A DNA stretch of 47,915 nt from Nemertoderma westbladi (taxonomy: Eukaryota > Xenacoelomorpha > Nemertodermatida > Nemertodermatidae), in contig JAUCBJ010007173.1 in the NCBI GenBank assembly GCA_032718475.1, forward strand, positions 188,001 to 235,915, given 5' to 3'. Of the stretch, positions 10,907-21,720 are shown in pieces. The first letter of the stretch is position 1; each line of letters opens with the position of its first letter. The translations under genes and the position numbers were made by a program. A model generated the notes under the pieces. It worked only from the letters and a program-made list of their open reading frames with translations, made no database searches and had not been told where the DNA came from.

Positions 10907-12006
10907 TTATAACCTAGAAGACATATAGATTTGGCGGGTTAAACTGCCAAAGGTCTTAAAAGCGCGAACAGTGGTCATCGACAGAGAGCCGACGGCATTT
11001 CTACTGATGGGAGCACCTCTGAACCACAGATGAGCCTTTAGAACTGCCTTTGAAGGTCTTGTAGACCACCCGGGGCAGAAGGGCGTGTTGGTGTATTGCA
11101 ATACCCGACATCTGGTGGACAGAGAAGTAGACACACCATACCGACGATGGAAGAAACACGAAGTGGACCGGGAGGAAGAGGCCGCTAGGAAAGAGAGGAG
11201 AGAGGCAGCTGGTAGAGAGGCAGTAGAAAGAGGAAGGGATTGTGATTTGGGATCAGAGCCCAGGATTTGGCTGAGTTGAGGTGGGACTCAGAGACCTCGG
11301 GCGAATTTCGGCTAGAAGTCAAGATAGAGTGGATGGAGGGATCGCCGATACAGTCGACATCTGGGTTGCAGAGAATACCTATATCCGCGGGATCCGAGGG
11401 TGACTTCAAGAGGAAGAGACAGAGAGCGGCGGAAGACTGGAGAGTTACGGGCGAGTACCAGGCTGGGAAGGGACATGGTAAATTGACTGCGTCCCAGGGT
11501 TGGAACCGCTTGTGGTGGAGGAGATGGAGGGAGACGAGTTCGGGGAGATGCCACCAATAGAGAGGATTGGTCAGGCTGACACGGACTGGGTGGACGGGAG
11601 AGTGGTGTTGGCCAGTGGGGCAAGAGCCTTCTGGGATCCTCCTTACCAGGAGGTAGCGATAGTGGCATCACACGGAGGGGTTATTAACACGCAACGCCAC
11701 CTCGAAAATATACCACGTGCCATGAAGATCATCATGTGGGACGCTACCAGGCTACCAGGACATTCAGTAGGACCGCCAGCGAAACGATACCACGAAATGA
11801 TAACGGCCAAACCCAAGGATCCAACTACGGGGATTGGAAAAGCTGTATCCTTAAAGAGCATACAAGAGGAGAAGAAACGCCTGAGACAGGAAGACGGAAG
11901 ACGACAGCGGCAAGGAGATGAGGTGGTTTCCAGAGGAAATGGGAGGGAAACTCTAAGATTGATGACAAACTGTATTGATATGCCTGGAAGGCACCGCGAG
12001 GACTAA
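10907..12006 (+). pseudogene. Decayed coding-like stretch of unknown family
   Basis: A GC-rich island is surrounded by AT-rich DNA. Several overlapping plus-strand frames open and close as in a frameshifted gene. The cleanest is 11500-12006 (168 codons), with GARAFWDPPYQEVAIV, a His/Arg-rich middle and a highly charged Lys/Arg/Glu tail from about residue 125. Frames near 11085-11280 encode a Glu/Arg-rich charged helix (REEEAARKERREAAGREA). Charged coiled coils next to basic tails are seen in retroelement Gag, and the GC content resembles the Gag of the young element at 22629-30078, but I find no shared motif, so the family stays open. Confidence 0.3.
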
Positions 12007-12235
12007 AACTAACTGTTACTCAAGGTTCACACCTTTTTATATAAGTATAAAAATTTATGCATACCATACATATGTAATCAATGGAAAAGTGCAATACGTA
12101 GATCTATAATAAATGTTCGGGATCCCTCGCCAACTCGGATCCCGTCACAAGCAAGCAGATCGTATACTGTACGATTGTATACTGTACGACGGTGAATATT
12201 TTTGCTATGAATATTACAGGGACAGGGAAGAAAGG

Positions 12236-12330
12236 GAATAAGTGTGTAGTAATTATTTCGTTTTTAAAATCAGAATCCCGAGGAAGTGTATTTTTATATG
12301 TTTGCCTATGGAGGCGCGAAAAATCGATTA
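12236..12330 (+). repeat. Dispersed repeat, copy 1
   Basis: This about 95-bp block aligns in opposite orientation with 39047-39140. Shared marks are GTGTGTAGTAATTATT/ATGTAGTAATTATT, then AATCAGAATC, then TATGGAGGCGCGAAAAATCG against AATGGAGACGTGAAAAATCA. Both also translate into a similar peptide (VVII, FLY, WRREKSIT), so this may be the end of an old coding repeat. It abuts the LINE fragment at 12338. Confidence 0.6.
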
Positions 12331-12337
12331 CATACGA

Positions 12338-12500
12338 CATTTGTGTCGAAACCATTCGAAGTGTTATGGGGAGTCTTCCAAGGAGACACACTTGCGCCAT
12401 TCTTGTTCATAATTGTGGTTGACTATGTTCTACGCATGTCCTTAGATAATCATTATAACGATGCGGTGATGGTAACTCCACCTACTGGCTCCAATTATTA
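12338..12500 (+). pseudogene. LINE reverse transcriptase fragment
   Basis: A short piece of a non-LTR retrotransposon reverse transcriptase. The peptide FQGDTLAPFLFIIVVDYVLR is the conserved B-box-like motif (QGD..APFLF). It is near identical to 46116-46295 in the larger LINE relic, apart from an 18-bp deletion near 12350. It lacks the catalytic FADD box because it stops at TAA 12499-12501. It is certainly non-functional. Confidence 0.85.
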
Positions 12501-13564
12501 AACTATCAAATTATACTATAATTATTGTCTGTTCGAGAACGGAATATACGGACATATTACCTGAAGCAAATTAATCGGTATAACTACTGAGGCCGTAATT
12601 AGTTTATCATTCATTCGAGCTTTTTGCTGAGGGTGGGTAAGAAATTTGTACTTTCATGCTCAGAGGTTTGCTACACCGTACTTTAGTATTTATTAACATA
12701 ACAAATCAATTAGTTTGTAATTTATTATATTCGATGCTCAACAACACCCACTGTCGTTTTGTTTCCACATATCATATTATTACAAACTTTCATCTTTGTA
12801 GTTTCGCTACAAAGCCAAAATACCCAATGTAACTATATTAACACTTCTAATACAAAATTCTAGAACTTACACATTTATTGGTGTGTTTTAGACATTATTT
12901 GTTGCACAGTCTTCCCGAAGTTGAAAGAATTTATATCCATTCCCAACTGTTTTAAATCACTTTTGTAGCTAACAGCTTGACTTTTGTAGCAGACAGGCGA
13001 TAAACAGTTATATCACCCTATTGTTTAGCCAATCAGGTTTGAGAATAAGCGAGAATACATGATAAACTGTAATACTGGTTTGTTGCCCCAGCAATATGTA
13101 AACAAAAAGCGAGAATTAATGATAAACATAATTCCAATAAAATTCCGACCGAAAAGTGAAAAACTGGTGTTATTCACTTTCACATGGGAGAGACTTTGTG
13201 CACACGAATTTGGAAGGCCCTCACATAGTAATGTATAATATTAATAGTGTTTACATATTATAGCCACAATTATTGCAATTACCACCATAGCGCCCAAGTT
13301 AATAACTACTGTTGTATAAGTATTCATTGATTTTCCCTTTTACTTTAACGATATTGATCGAAGATGTGAACTACATTACATTCCATATGTAACACGCAAT
13401 ATACCAGTCTCTGTTAAACATGTTCTGTATACAGTATATACTGTAGATACAGAAGGCTTAACTGTATATCTTATAATATAATTTTTAATCTCAGTACAGG
13501 GTAGGAACTATTTTAATGGGGTTGGCGATTCGGGAAATTTTTTCCAAGAAAGAGCATGAATGAG
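12501..13564. other. AT-rich non-coding stretch
   Basis: I see no gene. A 21-bp near-repeat (AAGCGAGAAT then ATGATAAAC) occurs at 13047 and 13107, 60 bp apart. One CCAATCAGG box is at 13028. Nothing else stands out. Confidence 0.4.
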
Positions 13565-13610
13565 CTACTATAATATACTACTACAGTAGTACTGTACTAT
13601 ATTATAGTAG
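13565..13610. repeat. Imperfect palindrome, hairpin
   Basis: Arms CTACTATAATATA (13565-13577) and TATATTATAGTAG (13598-13610) are perfect reverse complements. The loop itself contains the short palindrome CTACTACAGTAG. It could form a cruciform. No role is shown. Confidence 0.7.
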
Positions 13611-13872
13611 ATCATGGCGCATATAAAAAAACCACAGAGAGCAGTTTTACCTAAAAATTATATTGGCCTAGTTATAGCGATTTAAAACCCGAAATTAGTG
13701 TCATCGGAAAATCATGGAGTTTTGGTAAACTGAATCAGTGACGTCACGCATGTCAGAGCAACAATTAATAGTCAAACGTATTTGATTGGCTAATATAAAA
13801 TATAAATAAATATTGCAATACTTTAAAAATAAAAAAGTAATTAGTGTAGATAACATTTATTAAATAATTATT

Positions 13873-14000
13873 TATTACATGGGAAACAACGCAGTACATT
13901 TTTTCAATATTCTCTCGGCCCTTTATTAACCTCACTGGCGCTCAGTAAATAAAATGCCTCGTGAATAGTGAAAAAAGTTATATTTTTTTCTCATGTAAAA
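13873..14000. mobile_element. MITE-like foldback, family A copy 1
   Basis: The ends TATTACATGGGAAA and TTTCTCATGTAA are inverted, and the whole 128 bp folds on itself (TTTTTTCAATATTCTC against GAATAGTGAAAAAA). The layout, arm sequence and loop (CACTGGCGCTCAG, the reverse complement of GAGCGCCAGTG) match the element at 32930-33062. It codes for nothing and would need a transposase in trans. Both copies sit in AT-rich DNA. Confidence 0.75.
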
Positions 14001-14249
14001 AATAAATATTTTACAAGTAAGTTAAAAAGAACTACTGACTACCACGATGGTATGTTGTAAAACTACAGTCAGTGGCTAATAAATAGCTTTAGCTAACATT
14101 CACTAGCTACCATCATAATTTGATATTATCAAATATTCTAGAACATATCTTTGTTCTAGAACATTCATACTTCATAAATTAATTAGAAACATGCAAATAC
14201 AAGCTTGTTTACAACGGACGTTTGCGAAATGGGCGAAGAATCCGTCTGT

Positions 14250-14376
14250 TTCTGTCTCTATTGGCTAATCAATTAATTTGTGCTGACTGAATCTGAGAAG
14301 GTAGGCCTTGTTCCCTCAGCTAAACTCGAAAGCCAATCAAAGCGGCAAGTAATAAGAGCTTCTCTTCGAAGGAGAA
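14250..14376 (+). promoter_or_regulatory. Candidate CCAAT-box promoter
   Basis: An inverted CCAAT box (CTATTGGCTAATC, 14257) and a direct one (AAGCCAATCAAAG, 14330) lie 120 and 45 bp before the ATG at 14377. No TATA box is present between the second box and the ATG. Such spacing is typical of TATA-less promoters, but the call rests on short motifs. Confidence 0.3.
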
Positions 14377-14490
14377 ATGTCGAAACGGGTTCCACCGTTA
14401 CCTTATGAACCCGTAAGGGAATTGTTTCAGTTACACATCGATGTTACACAAGGTCTACCGGAAACAGATTCTTTACAAATCTCTGAAAAG
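14377..14490 (+). CDS. Candidate first coding exon, unknown protein
   Basis: ATG at 14377 (context GGAGAAATGT) opens 38 codons rich in Pro, Glu and Leu, beginning MSKRVPPLPYEPVRELF. TAA follows at 14491, but the sequence CTGAAAA|GTAAATACT at 14483-14498 is a good 5' splice site, giving an exon end at 14489. Two CCAAT boxes lie upstream. I recognise no family, and no matching second exon is visible: downstream DNA is repeat and satellite. A chance ORF is the alternative. Confidence 0.3.
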
Positions 14491-14563
14491 TAAATACTGT
14501 AATTAAAATTGTGATAATGTTTCTTTTAATATTTTTCTCTTGTATGTGATAATTAACTCTAGA

Positions 14564-14650
14564 ATCCACCAAACTTCACCCGAATGCAGACTGTCACACG
14601 AATGCAGTTCACCAAACTTCCCCCGAATGCACAATGTCACACGAATGCAG
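14564..14650. repeat. Two isolated monomers of the 43-bp satellite
   Basis: Two adjacent monomers (CACCAAACTTCACCCGAATG and CACCAAACTTCCCCCGAATG, each followed by a CACTGTCACACGAATGCAG-like tail) lie 1.1 kb left of the main array. They carry the CACACGAATG and CACAATG variants, which in the main array occur only near its left end. This may be a seed or a relic of the array. Confidence 0.85.
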
Positions 14651-14826
14651 ACGAATACCGGTACATGATATGGCTGAATAGTCGCGAATAACTGAATACT
14701 CTGAACTCTGCAATCTGGAAATGCTGGAATGGCTGAAGAAAGCGAAATAGGCCTACCACACTTCCTAAGCAGCCAAGGCCACATTATTGCTGCATTGTAC
14801 CGGTATTGCTGAATTTCAAACCCACC

Positions 14827-15134
14827 TGATATATCCGACAGTCACCTAGCAACCAGCTGATGCCAAGCCTAATAATTTTTGGGTAAACAAATTTATTATA
14901 ACTGCAAGATAGTTACGCAGATGCTGCTCGAAGACCCCACGCAAATTCAACCTTGAAAATTTCTAAACTTTTGCAAGACTACAAATGTACCAAGTTTGGA
15001 TATATTTTATCGAGATTTGGCTGAGTTATTAACGTTTAAAATTGGACACAACAGAGCAACAGAACAACAGACACACCGATTGAGTTAGTGGTACCTGTAT
15101 GCTAAGCTCGTTTACTTTCGTCGCTCGCCCCACA
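14827..15134 (+). repeat. Dispersed repeat family B, copy 1
   Basis: This about 308-bp unit begins TCACCTAGCAACCAGCTGATG-like, passes AAATTTATTATAACTGCA, CCCCACGCAAATTC, TACCAAGTTTGGAT and GAGTTATTAACGTTTAAAA, and ends CGCTCGCCCCACA. The same ordered blocks occur at 35133-35381, inverted at 36013-36475 and partly at 40590-40771. No coding capacity is evident. The next feature, a LINE end, starts 46 bp later. Confidence 0.8.
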
Positions 15135-15180
15135 CAAAATGTAATAAATTTGTGCATTAAATAAAAATAATATAAACTCA

Positions 15181-15549
15181 GTGATTCGCAATAAAGCAGT
15201 TAATCAAACTAAATTCTCTTCTTATCTAGAATTTAACCCAAAATTAGTGGTGCATCCATTTTATACGTCCAATAAGTATATACCGGATAATATGCGTGTT
15301 AATTTTAGTCGTATTCGGTTAAGTTCTAATAGACGAAGAGTTGAGATTGGGCGGTGGAGTAGAACCCGCGAGGAAAAAGTCTGTAGCTGTGACGACGATA
15401 AAATCAAAGCAGAATCAGTTTCATGTTCTATGTTTGAATGCCCCCTCACTGTAAGCACGGAATTTTTGACTTGCCCCTCTATGAGTTCTAATAATATGAT
15501 TATTAATGATATGTTTATATTATTGGCAAATGCTACTAAACTAGGCTAA
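15181..15549 (+). pseudogene. LINE ORF2 C-terminal fragment
   Basis: The frame of 122 codons (no ATG) carries the pattern RVNFSRIRLSSNRRRVEIGRW, then EEKVCSCDDD and FECPL. The run R-hydrophobic-x-R-x-R-x-x-S...E-x-G-R-W followed by E-E-x-x-C-x-C and C-P-L is a signature of the region after the reverse transcriptase in many animal LINE ORF2 proteins, where Cys residues form a zinc-binding end. Reverse transcriptase and endonuclease are absent. TAG ends it at 15547-15549. Confidence 0.6.
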
Positions 15550-15767
15550 GCAACGAACCAAATTATGGCCGATTGTTTAATTTTCCTTAGCTTCTTGGTT
15601 GCAATTCCTTTAGGAAATGCCTTTCTAGTTTAGAGTTCTAAATTACAGATTATTATCTCTTATCTGACAAGAGTAATAATATAGGATAGGATAAATGGAA
15701 GCAAAGTGTGGCAGTAACAAAAATCTCCCCGACACCCTTGCGTGTCTTAAGTATATGATATCTCAAA

Positions 15768-15791
15768 GGGGGAAGTTTGGATTCACTGCAT
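15768..15791 (-). repeat. Inverted half-monomer at the left edge of the satellite
   Basis: Read on the minus strand, this stretch is ATGCAGTGAATCCAAACTTC and so on, which differs from the satellite ATGCAGTTCACCAAACTTCC by few bases. It faces the first direct monomer (15793), so the array opens with a palindrome of GGGGGAAGTTTGG and CCAAACTTCCCCC. Confidence 0.75.
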
Positions 15792-15792
15792 A

Positions 15793-18700
15793 AATTCAGT
15801 TCTCCAAACTTCCCCCGAATGCACACTGTCACATAAATGCAGTTCACCAAAGTTCCCCCGAATCCATACTGTCACACGAATGCAGTTCACCAAACTTCCC
15901 CCGAATGCACACTGTCACACGAATGTAGTTCACCAAACTTTCCCCGAATGCAGACTGTCACATAAATGCAGTTCACCAAACTTCCCCCGAATGCACAATG
16001 TCACACGAATGCAGTTCACCAAATTTCCCCCGAATACACACTGTCACATAAATGCAGTTCACCAAACTTCCCCCGAATGCACAATGTCACACGAATGCAG
16101 TTCACCAAACTTCCCCCGAATGCACACTGTCACATAAATGCAGTTCACCAAATTTCCCCCGAATGCACACTGTCACACTAATGCAGTTCACCAAATTTCC
16201 CCCGAATGCACACTGTCACATAAATGCAGTTCACCAAACTTCCCCCGAATGCACACTGTCACACGGATGCAGTTCACCAAACTTCCCCCTAATGCACACT
16301 GTCAAACGAATGCAGTTCACCAAACTTCCCCCGAATGCACCCTGTCACATAAATGCAGTTCACCAAACTTCCCCCGAATGCACACTGTCACACGGATGCA
16401 GTTCACCAAACTTCTCCCGAATGCAGACTGTCACACGGATGCAGTTCACCAAACTTCCCCCGAATGCACACTGTCACACGGATGCAGTTCACCAAACTTC
16501 CCCCGAATGCACACTGTCACACGAATGCAGTTCACCAAACTTCCCTCGAATGCACACTGTCACATAAATGCAGTTCACCAAACCTCCCCCGAATGCACAA
16601 TGTCACACGAATGCAGTTCACCAAACTTCCCCCGAATGCATACTGTCACATAAATGCAGTTCACCAAACCTCCTCCCTCGAATGCACAATGTCACACGGA
16701 TGCAGTTCACCAAATTTCCCCCGAATGCACACTGTCACATAAATGCAGTTCACCAAACTTCCCCCGAATGCACACTGTCACATAAATGCAGTTCACCAAA
16801 CTTCCCCCGAATGCACACTGTCACATAAATCCAGTTCACCAAACTTCCCCCGAATGCACACTGTCACATAAATGCAGTTCACCAAACCTCCCCCGAATGC
16901 ACACTGTCACATAAATGCAGTTCACCAAACCTCCCCCGAATGCACACTGTCACATAAATGCAGTTCACCAAATTTCCCCCGAATGCACACTGTCACATAA
17001 ATGCAGTTCACCAAACTTCCCCCGAATGCACACTGTCACATAAATGCAGTTCACCAAACCTCCCCCGAATGCACACTGTCACATAAATGCAGTTCACCAA
17101 ATTTCCCCCGAATGCACACTGTCACATAAATGCAGTTCACCAAACTTCCCCCGAATGCACACTGTCACATAAATGCAGTTCACCAAACTTCCCCCGAATG
17201 CACACTGTCACATAAATCCAGTTCACCAAACCTCCCCCGAATGCACACTGTCACATAAATGCAGTTCACCAAACTTCCCCCGAATGCACACTGTCACACG
17301 GATGCAGTTCACCAAACTTCCCCCGAATGCACACTGTCACATAAATGCAGTTCACCAAACTTCCCCCGAATGCACACTGTCACATAAATCCAGTTCACCA
17401 AACCTCCCCCGAATGCACACTGTCACATAAATGCAGTTCACCAAATTTCCCCCGAATGCACACTGTCACACGGATGCAGTTCACCAAACTTCCCCCGAAT
17501 GCACACTGTCACATAAATGCAGTTCACCAAACTTCCCCCGAATGCACACTGTCACATAAATCCAGTTCACCAAACCTCCCCCGAATGCACACTGTCACAT
17601 AAATGCAGTTCACCAAATTTCCCCCGAATGCACACTGTCACACGGATGCAGTTCACCAAACTTCCCCCGAATGCACACTGTCACATAAATGCAGTTCACC
17701 AAACCTCCCCCGAATGCACACTGTCACATAAATGCAGTTCACCAAATTTCCCCCGAATGCACACTGTCACATAAATGCAGTTCACCAAACTTCCCCCGAA
17801 TGCACACTGTCACATAAATGCAGTTCACCAAACTTCCCCCGAATGCACACTGTCACATAAATCCAGTTCACCAAACCTCCCCCGAATGCACACTGTCACA
17901 TAAATGCAGTTCACCAAACTTCCCCCGAATGCACACTGTCACACGGATGCAGTTCACCAAACTTCCCCCGAATGCACACTGTCACATAAATGCAGTTCAC
18001 CAAACTTCCCCCGAATGCACACTGTCACATAAATCCAGTTCACCAAACCTCCCCCGAATGCACACTGTCACATAAATGCAGTTCACCAAATTTCCCCCGA
18101 ATGCACACTGTCACACGGATGCAGTTCACCAAACTTCCCCCGAATGCACACTGTCACATAAATGCAGTTCACCAAACTTCCCCCGAATGCACACTGTCAC
18201 ATAAATCCAGTTCACCAAACCTCCCCCGAATGCACACTGTCACATAAATGCAGTTCACCAAATTTCCCCCGAATGCACACTGTCACACGGATGCAGTTCA
18301 CCAAACTTCCCCCGAATGCACACTGTCACATAAATGCAGTTCACCAAACTTCCCCCGAATGCACACTGTCACATAAATCCAGTTCACCAAACCTCCCCCG
18401 AATGCACACTGTCACATAAATGCAGTTCACCAAATTTCCCCCGAATGCACACTGTCACACGGATGCAGTTCACCAAACTTCCCCCGAATGCACACTGTCA
18501 CATAAATGCAGTTCACCAAACTTCCCCCGAATGCACACTGTCACATAAATCCAGTTCACCAAACTTCCCCCGAATGCACACTGTCACATAAATCCAGTTC
18601 ACCAAACCTCCCCCGAATGCACACTGTCACATAAATGCAGTTCACCAAATTTCCCCCGAATGCACACTGTCACACGGATGCAGTTCACCAAACTTCCCCC

Positions 18701-20481
18701 GAATGCACACTGTCACATAAATGCAGTTCACCAAACTTCCCCCGAATGCACACTGTCACATAAATCCAGTTCACCAAACCTCCCCCGAATGCACACTGTC
18801 ACATAAATGCAGTTCACCAAATTTCCCCCGAATGCACACTGTCACATAAATCCAGTTCACCAAACCTCCCCCGAATGCACACTGTCACATAAATGCAGTT
18901 CACCAAATTTCCCCCGAATGCACACTGTCACACGGATGCAGTTCACCAAACTTCCCCCGAATGCACACTGTCACATAAATGCAGTTCACCAAACTTCCCC
19001 CGAATGCACACTGTCACATAAATCCAGTTCACCAAACCTCCCCCGAATGCACACTGTCACATAAATGCAGTTCACCAAATTTCCCCCGAATGCACACTGT
19101 CACACGGATGCAGTTCACCAAACTTCCCCCGAATGCACACTGTCACATAAATGCAGTTCACCAAACTTCCCCCGAATGCACACTGTCACATAAATCCAGT
19201 TCACCAAACTTCCCCCGAATGCACACTGTCACATAAATCCAGTTCACCAAACCTCCCCCGAATGCACACTGTCACATAAATGCAGTTCACCAAATTTCCC
19301 CCGAATGCACACTGTCACACGGATGCAGTTCACCAAACTTCCCCCGAATGCACACTGTCACATAAATGCAGTTCACCAAACTTCCCCCGAATGCACACTG
19401 TCACATAAATCCAGTTCACCAAACCTCCCCCGAATGCACACTGTCACATAAATGCAGTTCACCAAATTTCCCCCGAATGCACACTGTCACACGGATGCAG
19501 TTCACCAAACTTCCCCCGAATGCACACTGTCACATAAATGCAGTTCACCAAACTTCCCCCGAATGCACACTGTCACATAAATCCAGTTCACCAAACCTCC
19601 CCCGAATGCACACTGTCACATAAATGCAGTTCACCAAACTTCCCCCGAATGCACACTGTCACATAAATCCAGTTCACCAAACCTCCCCCGAATGCACACT
19701 GTCACATAAATGCAGTTCACCAAACCTCCCCCGAATGCACACTGTCACATAAATGCAGTTCACCAAACTTCCCCCGAATGCACACTGTCACATAAATCCA
19801 GTTCACCAAACCTCCCCCGAATGCACACTGTCACATAAATGCAGTTCACCAAATTTCCCCCGAATGCACACTGTCACACGGATGCAGTTCACCAAACTTC
19901 CCCCGAATGCACACTGTCACATAAATGCAGTTCACCAAACTTCCCCCGAATGCACACTGTCACATAAATCCAGTTCACCAAACCTCCCCCGAATGCACAC
20001 TGTCACATAAATGCAGTTCACCAAACTTCCCCCGAATGCACACTGTCACATAAATCCAGTTCACCAAACCTCCCCCGAATGCACACTGTCACATAAATGC
20101 AGTTCACCAAACCTCCCCCGAATGCACACTGTCACATAAATGCAGTTCACCAAATTTCCCCCGAATGCACACTGTCACATAAATGCAGTTCACCAAATTT
20201 CCCCCGAATGCACACTGTCACATAAATGCAGTTCACCAAATTTCCCCCGAATGCACAATGTCACATAAATCCAGTTCACCAAACCTCCCCCGAATGCACA
20301 CTGTCACATAAATGCAGTTCACCAAACCTCCCCCGAATGCACACTGTCACATAAATGCAGTTCACCAAATTTCCCCCGAATGCACACTGTCACATAAATG
20401 CAGTTCACCAAATTTCCCCCGAATGCACACTGTCACATAAATGCAGTTCACCAAATTTCCCCCGAATGCACAATGTCACAT
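15793..20481. repeat. 43-bp satellite array, about 109 copies
   Basis: The unit begins TTCACCAAACTTCCCCCGAA and continues through TGCACACTGTCACATAAATGCAG, 43 bp in all. The span of 4,689 bp holds about 109 units with very few length changes. Variant sites are ACATAAATG, ACATAAATC, ACACGAATG and ACACGGATG, plus AAACTT, AAACCT and AAATTT. From about 17160 to 20000 four variants follow in fixed order, giving a 172-bp higher-order unit. The plus strand is C/A-rich and G-poor. Because 43 is not a multiple of 3, all three frames give the same 43-residue repeat; I treat the resulting ORFs as by-products, not genes. Confidence 0.97.
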
Positions 20482-20669
20482 GATTCTATAGGAATTATAA
20501 TCGCAACAAATATTGGAGAAAACACTGCCAATGTGTAATTTACTCACTTAATCAATACTTTGTCATCTAATCTGCGTCACTTAATCAATACTGCGTCCTT
20601 TTTTGCCCTGTTGGGTTTATATTTTAACCAACTTTAAAGACATAAAAGTTATACGGATGATAAGATTAT
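20482..20669. other. Satellite right flank
   Basis: This is unique AT-rich DNA with a short repeat CACTTAATCAATACT at about 20546 and 20579. No gene is visible. Confidence 0.4.
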
Positions 20670-21600
20670 AGTTGGAAACTAGAATTCCGAGCCGCTTCTC
20701 TGGTACGAAAATAACAAATTTGGTCGGTTCCTTGATCGAAAAGGCCCCCAGAATCCCAAGTTAACCATCCTCATTAAATTCTGCTTAAGACGAAATAAAG
20801 AAACAAGAATTTCAAAAATTTGAGCAAGGGGGGGGTTACCCCCTCAGGATTTTTTTTAAAACAGCCCTAACTTCGTGTTGTAGGTCAATATAACTGTTAT
20901 TTGGTGTTCAGCCAACAAAAATATAAATTTTAAATTTTTTTGTGTCCCTCTAGCGGCGAGTGGCGGTATAAAGACTACTAGTCCCTTAATAGTTATCCAA
21001 TTTATTTGAAACCAACTTTTTTGGACTCAGTACCTTCGAATCTACAAAAATTATTATTATTAAATTATTTTTTAAATTATTAATTTTAAGTAAATTAATT
21101 TAATTAATTAATTAAAATTAATAAAATTTAATAAAATTAATTCAAAATTTTCAAAAGAATTGAAAAAAAAAATTTCAAAAAAGTGCTGGATAATTTTTCA
21201 AGATCTTTAGAAAACCTTCAAACGAGCCATAAATTATCGAATTTTGGTGAAAAACGGCGGAGTAATAGTATTTTGAAAAATTGAAATACCGTGAAATGTA
21301 ATAATTAATAAAGTAAATAATAATTCTTAATTTAAATAATAATTAATAATTTAAATAATAATTAATAATTTAAATAATAATTAATAATTTAAATAATAAT
21401 TAATAATTTAAATAATAATTAATAATTTAAATAATAATTAATAATTTAAATAATAATTAATAATTTAAATAATAATTAATAATTTAAATAATAATTAATA
21501 ATTTAAATAATAATTAATACTTTTAATAATTTCATAATTTAAATTAATAATAATTTTAAACAAGGAGGGGGTACCACCCCCCCCCCCCCCCCCCTTAACA
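20670..21600. repeat. Dispersed AT-rich repeat family C with G-run/C-run cores, copy 1
   Basis: Ordered blocks CTCTGGTACGAA, CCTCATTAAATTCTGCTTA, a G8-TTACCCCC core (20828-20843), GAAACCAACTTTTTTGG, CCTTCAAACGAGCC, CGGCGGAGTAAT and a second core GGGGGTACCA-C18 (21566-21594) recur, in rotated order, at 41724-42925. The distance between the two cores here is 737 bp, so the unit may once have been tandem. No coding region is visible. Confidence 0.65.
21325..21520. repeat. 19-bp AT tandem repeat
   Basis: The unit TAATTTAAATAATAATTAA repeats about ten times with almost no variation (unit starts at 21366, 21385 and so on). It lies inside repeat family C and is absent from the second copy of that family, so it arose after dispersal. 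Confidence 0.9.
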
Positions 21601-21720
21601 ATAACCGAAGTTGTTTCCCTTGCTTTTTACCAAAAACTATTTAGACTTAGGATAACCCCTATAGAGTTTACAATAGACCCGTGAAGTCAAATCACAATTT
21701 TCAAAATTTATTGTCAAAAT

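Noticed and set aside
15880-20010. Many overlapping ORFs of 85-171 codons with His/Cys/Pro-rich peptides
   Set aside because: They are the 43-bp satellite read in its three frames. 43 is not divisible by 3, so every frame yields the same 43-residue repeat, and the starts are simply ATGCAG in each unit.
15793-20481. 172-bp unit as alpha-satellite relative
   Set aside because: The length is close to 171 bp only because 4 x 43 = 172. The sequence shows no likeness that I can see, and the 43-bp substructure differs.
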